Of a stretch of DNA of 25,945 bases, positions 14,788-22,522 are shown one piece after another. The first letter of the stretch is position 1. Each line of letters begins with the position of its first letter. Location of the stretch: the NCBI GenBank assembly GCA_035310125.1, contig DATGEP010000387.1, positions 1 through 25,945 on the forward strand, in the 5' to 3' direction. The position numbers and the translations under genes are program-made. The notes below the pieces were generated by a model. The model was not told where the DNA came from. It worked only from the letters and a program-made list of their open reading frames with translations, and ran no database searches. This stretch comes from DATGEP01 sp035310125. Its GTDB lineage: Bacteria; Chloroflexota; Ktedonobacteria; Ktedonobacterales; JADMIN01.

Positions 14788-15617
14788 GGCTGCATGCCGT
14801 TGACCGGCTCGGCAGTGAGGACATTGTCCCGCATCCAGGCGAGGAACGTCTCACGGTCGCGCGCGATGCCGTCCCAGGCAGTGTAAAACGCATTATCCCG
14901 TGCATAGTACCCGTGAGCGTACGATGGCCGGGCGCCCCCAGGAGCCAGCACGACCGCGGATATGGTCCAGTGCGGCAAAACTACAGAGTTCGGGCTTGGC
15001 GGTCGCAGGTCGTCAACGATCTCTTCGACGGTTACGAGAGCTCGTGACGATGACAGCACGACTTCTTTCTGTACGCCGACGATGCCTTCGAGCAAGACAT
15101 TTCCTGCTCGATCTGCTCGTTGCGCGTGAATGATCCCGACATCGGGCCGGATCGCGGGAACCGCGGCCAGCTGTTCGCCCGTGAACGGGCATGCGATGAA
15201 GCGGATGTCTGGGTTTTTGTCGACCAGGTCGGAGCCAGCGTAACCGCGAAAGATCGCGCAGGGAAGGCCGGATGCGCCCGCCGCGTACGCATTCGCCATC
15301 GCGGCGTGGCTATGCTCCGAAAGCACAAGATCCTCCGGCCAGCCGTGCTCCACCGCGTCTCGCAGGCGGTGGAGGGAGCCCACGCCGGGATTGCCGCCCC
15401 AGGAGAATACAAGCTTCCGCGCACACCCCATACCAATCATCTGGTCATAGATGAGATCGGGTGTCATGCGCACCAGTGTGAGATTGCGCCTACCCTGCCG
15501 GATAATCTCATGGCCAGCGGCGAAAGGGATCAGATGTGTGAAGCCCTCCAGCGCAAGGGTGTCGCCGTCGTGGACATATTCCCCGATGGCGGCGGGTAGC
15601 GAGAGAAAGGCGGTCAT
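14784..15617 (-). CDS. 3-oxoadipate CoA-transferase, alpha subunit (GctA/CatI type)
   Basis: A 277-residue partner of the following beta subunit. It begins with the short family helix, then 'DTLALEGFTHLIPFAAGHEIIR' (residues 19-40), the region forming the glycine-rich oxyanion/CoA site. 'MGCARKLVFSWGGNPGVGS' (about 62-80) and 'HAQRADRAGNVLLEG' (about 164-178) are conserved in GctA/CatI-like proteins. Its length exceeds classical PcaI (about 230). Together the two subunits would activate 3-oxoadipate to 3-oxoadipyl-CoA in the cytosol. It starts 20 nt after pcaG and overlaps the beta subunit by 4 nt (ATGA). Substrate is inferred from context, since sequence alone cannot separate the related acids. 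Confidence 0.85.
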   Translation of the reverse strand: MTAFLSLPAAIGEYVHDGDTLALEGFTHLIPFAAGHEIIRQGRRNLTLVRMTPDLIYDQMIGMGCARKLVFSWGGNPGVGSLHRLRDAVEHGWPEDLVLSEHSHAAMANAYAAGASGLPCAIFRGYAGSDLVDKNPDIRFIACPFTGEQLAAVPAIRPDVGIIHAQRADRAGNVLLEGIVGVQKEVVLSSSRALVTVEEIVDDLRPPSPNSVVLPHWTISAVVLAPGGARPSYAHGYYARDNAFYTAWDGIARDRETFLAWMRDNVLTAEPVNGMQP

Positions 15618-15637
15618 CCACGATACCTCACGACGAA

Positions 15638-16219
15638 CTACAAATTGAAGAAGACGGTTTCGTCTCCACCCTGCAAAACAATGTTGAAATGATAGGTGGG
15701 TATTGCGCTGGCGGGCTCACGCTGCGCCAGCAACGTCACACGCCGCTCGGTGGGCACGAGATGTAGGATTGGGTCATGCTCGTTCGCCGGCTCGTCCGCG
15801 AAATAGAGCCGGGTAAACAGGTGATTGAGCAGGCCGCGTGAGAACACCGTAAACACGATATGGGGCGCCTGCATGCGCTCCTCATCAAAGGGAACCGCAC
15901 CAGGCTTGACCGTCTCGAACCAATAGTTACCATCGTCGTCCGTGCCTGATCGCCCAAATCCCGTGAACGCGGAATCGAGCAGCGCCGGCTGAGTATCAGC
16001 ATGATGGTTGTAGCGCCCGAAACTGTTGGCCTGCCAGATCTCGACCATCGCGTCTGACACCGGGGAGTGGTCCCCATCCAGGACACGCCCTTCGATGCGA
16101 ATATGCTCGCCGAGTGTCTGCGCACCGACGAGCACGTTACGGGCCGCATCTTCCCGCAGCAGCGCGTTGCGGAAGAATGGTCCTATCGTTTGCGTGGTCG
16201 TGAGCTTCGGCGTCATCAT
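15638..16219 (-). CDS. pcaG: protocatechuate 3,4-dioxygenase, alpha subunit
   Basis: A 193-residue subunit of the intradiol ring-cleavage enzyme. Landmarks are 'TTTQTIGPFF' (residues 7-16), 'AMVEIWQANSFGRYNHHAD' (about 57-75) and a C-terminal 'YHFNIVLQG' segment. As in known PcaG proteins, the iron-binding Tyr/His set is incomplete; it shapes the active site at the interface with the beta subunit. Its ATG overlaps the pcaH stop by 4 nt (ATGA), so equal production of both subunits is expected. It begins with two Met codons, either of which could be used. pcaI-like follows after 20 nt. Confidence 0.93.
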   Translation of the reverse strand: MMTPKLTTTQTIGPFFRNALLREDAARNVLVGAQTLGEHIRIEGRVLDGDHSPVSDAMVEIWQANSFGRYNHHADTQPALLDSAFTGFGRSGTDDDGNYWFETVKPGAVPFDEERMQAPHIVFTVFSRGLLNHLFTRLYFADEPANEHDPILHLVPTERRVTLLAQREPASAIPTYHFNIVLQGGDETVFFNL

Positions 16220-16956
16220 CGCACACCCTCCCGCTGCACCGGCGCTTCGAACGGCGTGGAGCGCTCACCACGGAGCACGATATCCCAGCGCCAGCCGAGC
16301 GCCCATTCTGGCTCAGTGACATCATGCGCGTACGAGGCGATGAGGCTGCGACGAGCCTCTTCGGTTGGTACTGAGTTGAAGATGGGGTCGAGTGCGTGAA
16401 GTGGGTCGTCGGGAAAGTACATCTGCGTAATGAGACGTGACACGACGGAAGGACCGAGGAGCGAGAAATGGATGTGGGCTGGCCGCCATGCATTCGGGTG
16501 ATTCTTCCAGGGATAGGCGCCGGGCCGGATCGTGAGGAAACGATAGACCCCAGCCTCATCCGTAAGACAGCGACCAATGCCGAGGAAGTTGGGGTCCAGC
16601 GGTCCCGGCCACTGATCGCGCTTATGAAGGTAGCGGCCTGCCGCGTTGGCCTGCCAGACCTCGATCAACATTTTGGGCACTGGTGCTCCGCGCTCATCGA
16701 GAACGCGCCCCGTGACGATGATACGCTGTCCGATAGCTTCGCCGCCGGTGCCCGCATTTGTGGTCAGGTCGGCGTCTTCCGGCGTCACCGCACTGATACC
16801 CGGCCCAGGACCGGTAAGCTCTGAGAGGGTGAGGGGGACGTCAACGAGCGGCATCTTCGGTGCGCGCTTGACCGTCGAGCGATACGCTTCGTAGAGATAC
16901 GGCGGGAACACTTCCCGATCCCCGCGAATGATTGAGCCAATCGTCGTGACCGACAT
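16216..16956 (-). CDS. pcaH: protocatechuate 3,4-dioxygenase, beta subunit
   Basis: A 246-residue catalytic subunit that cleaves protocatechuate between its hydroxyl groups to 3-carboxy-cis,cis-muconate using non-haem Fe(III). The four iron ligands can be placed by motif: Tyr109 in 'AAGRYLHKRD', Tyr148 in 'GAYPWKNH', and His161 and His163 in 'RPAHIHFSL'. 'LIEVWQANAAGRY' is the family signature, and residues 1-75 form the beta-specific N-terminal extension. A strong ribosome site (GAGGAGG on the minus strand) lies in the 14-nt gap to pcaC. It overlaps pcaG by 4 nt. Confidence 0.95.
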   Translation of the reverse strand: MSVTTIGSIIRGDREVFPPYLYEAYRSTVKRAPKMPLVDVPLTLSELTGPGPGISAVTPEDADLTTNAGTGGEAIGQRIIVTGRVLDERGAPVPKMLIEVWQANAAGRYLHKRDQWPGPLDPNFLGIGRCLTDEAGVYRFLTIRPGAYPWKNHPNAWRPAHIHFSLLGPSVVSRLITQMYFPDDPLHALDPIFNSVPTEEARRSLIASYAHDVTEPEWALGWRWDIVLRGERSTPFEAPVQREGVR

Positions 16957-16970
16957 CGTTGCCTCCTCTA

Positions 16971-17372
16971 CTACTCTACATGATCCTGCCCGGTCTGTTC
17001 TCCGGTGGATGCCAGCTCCGCTTTGGCAAGAGCGAACGCGGTATTGGCGGCGGGAATGCCAGCGTAGACTGCGACGTGGAGCAGCGCCTCCGCAATCTCG
17101 CGCTGATCTACGCCCGTGTTGCGTGTCGCCCGCAGATGCAGCGCCAGCTCATCGTGACGGCCCAACGCCGCGAGAATGGCAATGGTAATAAGGCTGCGTG
17201 TGCGGCGGTCTAGATCTGGGCGCGCCCAGATCGAGCCCCACGCGACCTCAGTGATAAGCCGCTGGAAGTCGGCATCGAACGCGGTCGTGCGTGACTGGGC
17301 ACGCTCGACATGCTCGGAGCCGAGGACTTCGCGTCGCACGCGCATTCCAGTCTCAAATTGAGCGTCACTCAC
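16971..17372 (-). CDS. pcaC: 4-carboxymuconolactone decarboxylase
   Basis: A 133-residue protein that decarboxylates 4-carboxymuconolactone to 3-oxoadipate enol-lactone. The family features are 'GMRVRREVLGSEHVERAQ' near the N-terminus (9-26), 'EVAWGSIWARPDLDRRTRSL' (about 42-61) and 'LGRHDELALHLRATRNTGV' (about 70-88), with the usual AhpD-like helical fold but no CxxC pair. It is stand-alone and not fused to PcaD. It lies 24 nt after pobA and 14 nt before pcaH. Here decarboxylase, hydroxylase and dioxygenase genes precede the CoA-transferase and later steps. Confidence 0.93.
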   Translation of the reverse strand: MSDAQFETGMRVRREVLGSEHVERAQSRTTAFDADFQRLITEVAWGSIWARPDLDRRTRSLITIAILAALGRHDELALHLRATRNTGVDQREIAEALLHVAVYAGIPAANTAFALAKAELASTGEQTGQDHVE

Positions 17373-17396
17373 GGTATTTCACCCCTTGCCGCGTAG

Positions 17397-18575
17397 TTAC
17401 AGACCTGCGACACCGACGTAGTTTTCCGCCAGCGAGGTTGCCGCAGCACGCGAGCTACAGACGTAGCGCAACTGGGCAAGCTGGAGCCGGCGCTCGAATC
17501 CACCTGGATCGTCTTCGTGGAGATGGAGCATTTCCGTCATCCACCAGGCAAAGTGCTCGGCGCGCCAGACGCGGTGAAGACAATTGGCGGAATACTGCTC
17601 CAGGAGATCGCCGTTGCCAGTGGTATACCAGGCGATGAGCGCCTCGGCGAGCGTGCGCGCGTCGGCCATAGCAAGGTTAAGCCCCTTCGCGCCAGTGGGA
17701 GGCACGATGTGCGCGGCATCACCGGCAAGGAAGAGGCGTCCGTACTGCATGGGCTCGACGACGAAGCTGCGCATGGGTGTGATGCTCTTCTCCAGCACTG
17801 GGCCTTCTTTGAGCGTCCAGGCGTCATCAGTGGCGAAACGGAGCCGTAGCTCGTCCCAGATGCGCTCGTCCGGCCAGCGTTCAATGGCATCGTCCGGCGG
17901 GCACTGGATGTACAGGCGGCTTATCTCCGGCGAGCGGAGGCTATGCAGCGCGAAGCCGCGCTCTGAGTAGGCGTAGATCAACTCGTCGGTGGACGGGGAA
18001 ACCGCGGCAAGGATGCCGAGCCAGGCGAAGGGATATTCGCGATCAAAGACGCTGAGCGCGCTGGCTGGTATCGCGGCACGAGCGACGCCATGGAAGCCAT
18101 CGCAGCCTACGACTACGTCGCATCGCAGCTCATGGCGATCACCGCTCTGCCGAAAATACACGGTGGGCGAGGAAGTCTCGGCGCCGTCCAGACCAAGAAC
18201 TTCAGCTTCGAATAGGATCTGTCCCCCCGCATTCAGGCGGGCGCCGATGAGATCCTTTACGACCTCTTGCTGGCCATAGATCATGACGGTTCGGCCACCA
18301 GTCAGCTCGCTCATTGGTATACGGTGGGCCTGCCGATCAAAGCGCAGCTCAATGCCGTGGTGCGTCAACCCCTCGCGGTCCATACGCTCGGCTACGCCCG
18401 CGGCGCGCAGCATGTCTACAGTGCCCTGCTCGAGCACACCCGCGCGCACGCGCTTTTCCACATACGCACGGTCTCGATTCTCGAACACGATTGAGTCTAT
18501 CCCGCGCAACGCCAGGAGGTGCGAGAGGGTCAGTCCAGCGGGACCGGCACCGATGATGGCAACCTGGGTACGCAT
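17397..18575 (-). CDS. pobA: 4-hydroxybenzoate 3-monooxygenase
   Basis: A 392-residue FAD monooxygenase that hydroxylates 4-hydroxybenzoate to protocatechuate. The FAD motifs are 'GAGPAGLTL' (9-17), 'VVVGCDGFHG' (154-163) and 'LAGDAAHIVPPTGAKGLNLA' (283-302). Residues that contact substrate in the Pseudomonas fluorescens enzyme fall at the same numbers: Tyr201, Ser212, Arg214, Tyr222 and Pro293. The second proton-relay Tyr is at 386, one position shifted, in 'ENYVG'. Arg42 and Arg44 are retained but residues 33-38 differ from that enzyme, so NADH versus NADPH preference is open. The ATG at 18575 has GAGGAG 8 nt upstream and gives the standard length; the frame is open further upstream. Confidence 0.94.
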   Translation of the reverse strand: MRTQVAIIGAGPAGLTLSHLLALRGIDSIVFENRDRAYVEKRVRAGVLEQGTVDMLRAAGVAERMDREGLTHHGIELRFDRQAHRIPMSELTGGRTVMIYGQQEVVKDLIGARLNAGGQILFEAEVLGLDGAETSSPTVYFRQSGDRHELRCDVVVGCDGFHGVARAAIPASALSVFDREYPFAWLGILAAVSPSTDELIYAYSERGFALHSLRSPEISRLYIQCPPDDAIERWPDERIWDELRLRFATDDAWTLKEGPVLEKSITPMRSFVVEPMQYGRLFLAGDAAHIVPPTGAKGLNLAMADARTLAEALIAWYTTGNGDLLEQYSANCLHRVWRAEHFAWWMTEMLHLHEDDPGGFERRLQLAQLRYVCSSRAAATSLAENYVGVAGL

Positions 18576-18621
18576 CGCGTGTTCTCCTCGTTTCGCACGA
18601 GAGATATGTGTGGCGGGCCGC

Positions 18622-18651
18622 AAAAACCGCTGAGTGGGAATGTCTGGCGGT
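18622..18651 (-). terminator. weak hairpin plus T-run between MetE-like gene and pobA
   Basis: On the minus strand, ACCGC (18651-18647) can pair with GCGGT (18630-18626) across a 16-nt loop, followed directly by TTTTG within a five-T run. It sits in the 96-nt gap between the MetE-like gene and pobA. It could partly terminate or process the transcript and set different levels for the two parts. The stem is only 5 bp, so this is a weak call. Confidence 0.25.
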
Positions 18652-18671
18652 TGTTCAACTCATCGAAACGA

Positions 18672-19766
18672 TTACGAGGCGCCCCAGACTTCACGTGCGA
18701 CACGGGCGACAAGCTCCAGCTTGCGGCGCTGATCGTCGGGCGAGATGCGGTTGCCTTCCATTGTTGAGGCGAAACCGCATTGTGGGCTGAGCGCGAGACG
18801 CTCCAGCGGGAGGTATTGGGACGCCTCTTCGATGCGCCGTTTCAGCGCCTCCTCCGTCTCGATCTCGGGCTTCTTTGTCGTGACGAGGCCAAGTACCACC
18901 ACGCGGTCCTCGGGCACGTGCCGTAACGGTTCGAAGCCACCCGACCTCGCATCGTCGTATTCCAACAGGAAGCGTTGGAAGTGGGTGCGCGAGAAGATGC
19001 GTGAGATGGGTTCGTAGTCGCCGCTTGCGTAGAACTTGCTCTGGTTGTTACCGCGACAGATATGGATGCCGAATATGACGCCCGGATGGTCGTCTATGAT
19101 GGCGTTGTCCAGCTCGATACAGTGGTCAATGAGCTGGTCGGGGTCGTTGCCGCGATCCCGGTACCCCGCGCGCATCTGTGGATCAAGGAGCGCGGCGTAC
19201 TGAGGCGCATCAATCTGGATGTACTCACAACCCAGCCGGATCAACTCCTCTACCTCGCGGCGCGAGAAGTCTACGATATCGGCAAGGTAGGCATCGCGGC
19301 TTGCATACGCGGCCCGCGATTTCGCGGGATCGTAGTAGGCCGCGGCCTGCTGTGCGCTGATCATGGTAACTTTGCCCGCGCGTGGTCTATGTGCGCGGAG
19401 GTAGACCCACTCCTCCGCGCACATGCTCCGCCGCCAGCGCAGCCGCTCGACCACGACAGGGCGCTTGAAGACTAGCTGCTCGCCAGCTTCATCGTGAAAA
19501 GGAATTGCCCAGCCGCCGAACTGGTCGAAGCCCTCCAGAGCCTCGACGAGATGGCCGAAGAAGGCATAGCGGCGCTGCTCGCCGTCCGTGATGATCTCGA
19601 TGCCAGCGGCGTTTTGGAGGGAAACCGCCTCATCTACCGCGCGATCCTCGGTGGCCTTGAACGCTGCCGCGGATAGGTCACCGGCTTCCACCTGTCGCCG
19701 CGCCTCAACCAGATATGAGGGTCTAAGCAGGCTGCCCACTACCTCGCTGTGAAAGGTCGTGTCCAT
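18672..19766 (-). CDS. MetE C-terminal-domain-like (cobalamin-independent methionine synthase family) protein
   Basis: A 364-residue TIM-barrel protein related to the C-terminal catalytic domain of MetE and to epoxyalkane:CoM transferase. It starts 'MDTTFHSEVVGSLLRP' (the VGSxxRP motif). The probable zinc ligands are His235 and Cys237 in 'GIHICRGN', Glu269, and Cys330 in 'LSPQCGFAS'. The N-terminal half of true MetE is missing, so it is unlikely to be the main methionine synthase. It is the first gene of the aromatic operon, which suggests alkyl or methyl transfer linked to aromatic substrates (for example, removal of a methyl or other group before PobA), but this is inference. The start at 19766 fits the family; AAAGGA lies about 10 nt upstream. 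Thirteen more in-frame codons lie upstream of it. Confidence 0.8.
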   Translation of the reverse strand: MDTTFHSEVVGSLLRPSYLVEARRQVEAGDLSAAAFKATEDRAVDEAVSLQNAAGIEIITDGEQRRYAFFGHLVEALEGFDQFGGWAIPFHDEAGEQLVFKRPVVVERLRWRRSMCAEEWVYLRAHRPRAGKVTMISAQQAAAYYDPAKSRAAYASRDAYLADIVDFSRREVEELIRLGCEYIQIDAPQYAALLDPQMRAGYRDRGNDPDQLIDHCIELDNAIIDDHPGVIFGIHICRGNNQSKFYASGDYEPISRIFSRTHFQRFLLEYDDARSGGFEPLRHVPEDRVVVLGLVTTKKPEIETEEALKRRIEEASQYLPLERLALSPQCGFASTMEGNRISPDDQRRKLELVARVAREVWGAS

Positions 19767-19842
19767 GGTGCATCGTTCCTTTCGTGATCGCGCCACGTCG
19801 CGCAAAAGAGAACGTTCGGTGCTAGCCTCCCGGTTTCTTAGA

Positions 19843-19871
19843 AGTGTACAGGTCTACAGTGTAGCGTGCAA
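19843..19871 (-). promoter_or_regulatory. candidate promoter and operator of the pob/pca operon
   Basis: On the minus strand, TTGCAC (19871-19866) and TACACT (19848-19843) are separated by 17 bp, giving a leader of about 70 nt before the ATG at 19766. A palindrome, CTACA-G-TGTAG (19854-19864), fills the spacer, where a bound repressor would block RNA polymerase. The large palindrome at 19875-19945 starts 4 bp upstream of the -35 box, a usual place for an activator. Confidence 0.42.
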
Positions 19872-19874
19872 GTG

Positions 19875-19945
19875 ACATTGCCCTGGCTCGATAGCAGGTT
19901 GTATGACCGCACAACTCATACCTGCCCACCAAGCGAGGGCAATGT
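19875..19945. repeat. nested palindrome upstream of pob/pca operon
   Basis: The outer arms ACATTGCCCT (19875-19884) and AGGGCAATGT (19936-19945) are perfectly complementary. Inside them GCAGG (19894-19898) pairs with CCTGC (19921-19925), and TATGA (19902-19906) with TCATA (19916-19920), leaving a TTG bulge and a 9-nt loop. The whole could fold as a 71-nt hairpin or serve as tandem dyads for a regulator. It could also act as a terminator hairpin for the LonC-like gene, but no T-run follows. Confidence 0.6.
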
Positions 19946-20030
19946 GTCGCCCGGCAAAATGAGAGCACATGCGGGAGGAGATCACGGGCGTATCACATGA
20001 CCCGCGCGCTTCCCGATAGCCTCCGCAGCG

Positions 20031-22196
20031 TCAGCGGGTCGCGCGTCCAAGGGTTCCTATCTCGTGGAAACGCAGGAGCCGCGCTTCCACACGCGAGGTA
20101 ATTTCCGTCGTGGAGAAGCCGGTCAGGATCGTAAGCGCCTCGTCTACGGTATTGATTGGCCAGACGTGAAACCAGCCCTCGGTAGCAATCGCCTCGGCCA
20201 CCTCGTCACGCAGCATGAGGTCGCGGGCGTTGACGGCAGGAATGAGGACCCCGTACCCACCCTCTGCCAGCTCACCGTGCGCACGGCGCAGCTGGCAGAG
20301 CTCCCAGAAGCCTTCGATCTTCGTATTTACGCCGCCGATGGGTTGCATCTCGCCATACTGCCCGACAGCACCAGTGACAGCATATGAGAGACGAATGGGT
20401 GCCTGGGCGAGCGCGGAAAGCAGGGCAAATAAGATTGCCCCGGAGGCACTGTCACCGCCGGTCGTGCCATGTTCCTGCTCAAAGCGGATACGCCCGACGA
20501 GATTGATGGGGTGACGCTGCCCAAAGCGGTGAGCGAGATAGCCTTCGATTGTCATCTCGCCGCGGACGTGATCGGCATCCACTTGATCGGCCTCTCGCTC
20601 AATGTCCAGCACGCGCTCATCTCGGCCCGGACTGACAGTGGCGCTGATGCGGATTGGGACGCTAAATGCGCCCTCTGGCGGATGATACTCATAGATTCCC
20701 AGCCCATTGATTTGCCCGATGGCAGCGCCGGAGGTCGGCGTAATCGCCTGGCCGGATAGGATGGCCTCGTGTACACGGCGTGCGTTTGCCCGTTGGAGTG
20801 TGCGCCGCCGCTGGAGAGCGGTCGCGACATCGCTCCCACTCGTGGTAATAGCCTCGCGTGCGCGTGCGGTGCGTCCCGCTTCATGAGCCAAGTCATGCAG
20901 CAGGACCAGATCAGTGGTCAGGTAGGTGCGATTGAGGCCGTTCCCGCGTCGAGCCCCCTCTTCTATGAGGCGGGCTACAGCCGAGGGATCAAAGGCTGGA
21001 AGGTGATGCCGCTGCGCGACGCCGTCGGCGAGTGTCGCGTAGGCGGCCTCAGTATTTGGGGACCATGTTGTGGCTGAAGCGCACCACGTTTCGTACCGGA
21101 AGAGGCGATTGAAATCACCTGGAGCACTGGCAAGCCCGTTGTAAGCGCTGCTATCACCGACCAGTATCACGCGAGCAGTGAGTGGCAGGAGCGGCCAGCT
21201 GGCCTTGACTTGCAACGTACGACTGGTCAGGGCGGCGCTTAACGCGAGCCACGAGCCGTCAACGACCAGCAGATCCGCAGCGGGAAGTACAAGCACGCCG
21301 CCGTTGGCGCGAATCAAGAGGTCATCCAACTTGTCGCGAATAAGCGTCCCATTCACCACGGGTGCGCTTGGCACTGGCGAATAGTCTACCGCGCTCGCGG
21401 AATCCCCAGATGGCGCACGCACTAACCAAGTGGGCATCTCGTCGTAGCTTACGGGCAGATCGGCGTCTGAGGCTGCCAGCGCATCAAATGTGGCCCGCAG
21501 TTGCTCCACATATGCGCCGGCGCTCGCGAAGGCGGGCTGTTCCAGCGGGGCGAATGCCTGAGAGATGCCGCGCACGCGCTTCGGGCTTGGTGTCTGCTGT
21601 GTCTCTTCGGATGGCGCGGGCGGCGTGGCGCTATCCGTGGGAGCGGGAGCGCTGTTCCATCCGCCCGAAAGTATGCGTAGCGCCTGATCAAGAGTCTTGG
21701 TGAAGGCGTCGCCTGTTCCATTGGGAAGAGCTAGCAGGTACGCGCGGTCCAGCGCGGACGGCACAGGCACGTAGCAGAAATCAGGCGGTATGGGTTGTTT
21801 GGTCATGGCTTGCCGCGCGAGAGCAGTCGCAAGACTGCGCCGGCCCTGCCCGGAGCTGCCGCCAATGAAGAGGTGAACATCAGGGGCCGTCTCGTCGAGC
21901 CAAACGCGAATAAGCTGAGCGGCGTCTGTTTGGAAGCCAGGAGCCACCAGCGCGGCCACCCACTGTTGAATGGCGCTGCTCATGCCGGTGGAGACCGAGC
22001 CTTCTGAGGACGTGCGGTCGCTTTCTGGGAACGGCGCAAATACGCTGCGCAGCGCGGCGCGGTCAGTATCGCTCATGCGCTCCCAGTCGGCGCTCCTGCA
22101 CAGCTCCCCGGCTGTGCTGAGCGCACGCGGATATTCCGCTGGCTTTGCGTACTGTTCCGATCCAGTAGCCCCCGTGGTCTGTCGTTTTCCCCACAT
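20031..22196 (-). CDS. LonC-like S16 protease with degenerate AAA+ motifs
   Basis: A 721-residue protein with a C-terminal Lon proteolytic domain (about 490-700). Ser583 in 'TTGGDSASGA' and Lys626 in 'PIGGVNTKIEGF' form the Ser-Lys dyad. The N-terminal part resembles the AAA domain of the LonB/LonC/YcbZ group, with the family landmark 'LLIRANGGVLVLPAADLL' (293-310). The P-loop reads 'GSSGQGRRS' (113-121), with Arg in place of the essential Lys, and the Walker B position reads 'VLVLPA' without the acidic pair. Residues about 180-210 are a Pro/Thr/Ser-rich insert. LonC proteins of thermophiles are known to act on unfolded substrates without ATP, and this fits that class. The start has GGGAGA 7 nt upstream. 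It is divergent from the large regulator gene. Confidence 0.85.
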   Translation of the reverse strand: MWGKRQTTGATGSEQYAKPAEYPRALSTAGELCRSADWERMSDTDRAALRSVFAPFPESDRTSSEGSVSTGMSSAIQQWVAALVAPGFQTDAAQLIRVWLDETAPDVHLFIGGSSGQGRRSLATALARQAMTKQPIPPDFCYVPVPSALDRAYLLALPNGTGDAFTKTLDQALRILSGGWNSAPAPTDSATPPAPSEETQQTPSPKRVRGISQAFAPLEQPAFASAGAYVEQLRATFDALAASDADLPVSYDEMPTWLVRAPSGDSASAVDYSPVPSAPVVNGTLIRDKLDDLLIRANGGVLVLPAADLLVVDGSWLALSAALTSRTLQVKASWPLLPLTARVILVGDSSAYNGLASAPGDFNRLFRYETWCASATTWSPNTEAAYATLADGVAQRHHLPAFDPSAVARLIEEGARRGNGLNRTYLTTDLVLLHDLAHEAGRTARAREAITTSGSDVATALQRRRTLQRANARRVHEAILSGQAITPTSGAAIGQINGLGIYEYHPPEGAFSVPIRISATVSPGRDERVLDIEREADQVDADHVRGEMTIEGYLAHRFGQRHPINLVGRIRFEQEHGTTGGDSASGAILFALLSALAQAPIRLSYAVTGAVGQYGEMQPIGGVNTKIEGFWELCQLRRAHGELAEGGYGVLIPAVNARDLMLRDEVAEAIATEGWFHVWPINTVDEALTILTGFSTTEITSRVEARLLRFHEIGTLGRATR

Positions 22197-22522
22197 ATAC
22201 GTTCTCCCTATCCACTCGGTCCGCTGGCCATCCCAGTGGGATCGTCTCAGCAGCAGTATGCGGCGCGTTTACTTTAGCGCATCTATGGCGAGCCGACTGT
22301 TGTCAATTTCACAGTCGCGATACGTCCCAATCGGTCCCATAATGGCTGGCTGGTTCTCATGCGCGGGGGATGGGGTTGATGAGCAAGCGGAGCCGAGCGA
22401 GGACTACTCGTTACGTATTGTACAGGGTATTATACGTGTACTGCTGTGTTAGCTCATCCTCCGACACCAATGCGGTCGAAAACACACATTGAGTAGGAGG
22501 ACTGCGAGGGTATCTCATTCAT
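22197..22522. promoter_or_regulatory. divergent control region of LonC-like and BTAD-regulator genes
   Basis: This 326-bp gap must hold both promoters. On the minus strand a perfect TTGACA (22306-22301) faces the LonC-like gene, but the best -10 (TAGATG, 15 bp away) is poor. On the plus strand TATTAT (22428-22433) is a possible -10 without a good -35. It lies within an inverted repeat, ACGTAT (22413-22418) and ATACGT (22432-22437), which could bind a dimeric regulator. No small gene or RNA was recognised. Confidence 0.35.

Noticed and set aside
13981..15617. CoA-transferase pair as IpdAB-type ring-opening hydrolase
   Set aside because: The beta subunit retains the catalytic Glu (YESG) that IpdB lacks, and the genes lie between pcaG and pcaB.
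18672..19766. True methionine synthase MetE
   Set aside because: Only the C-terminal catalytic-domain equivalent is present and its context is aromatic catabolism.
19999..20040. GACCCGC/GCGGGTC inverted repeat across the LonC-like stop codon as a terminator
   Set aside because: Only 7 bp with a 28-nt loop and no T-run; too weak to call.
19997..20387. Plus-strand frame opposite the LonC-like gene end, preceded by GGGAGGAG
   Set aside because: Its translation lacks motifs and lies antisense to a well-supported coding region; the purine-rich stretch is probably coincidental.
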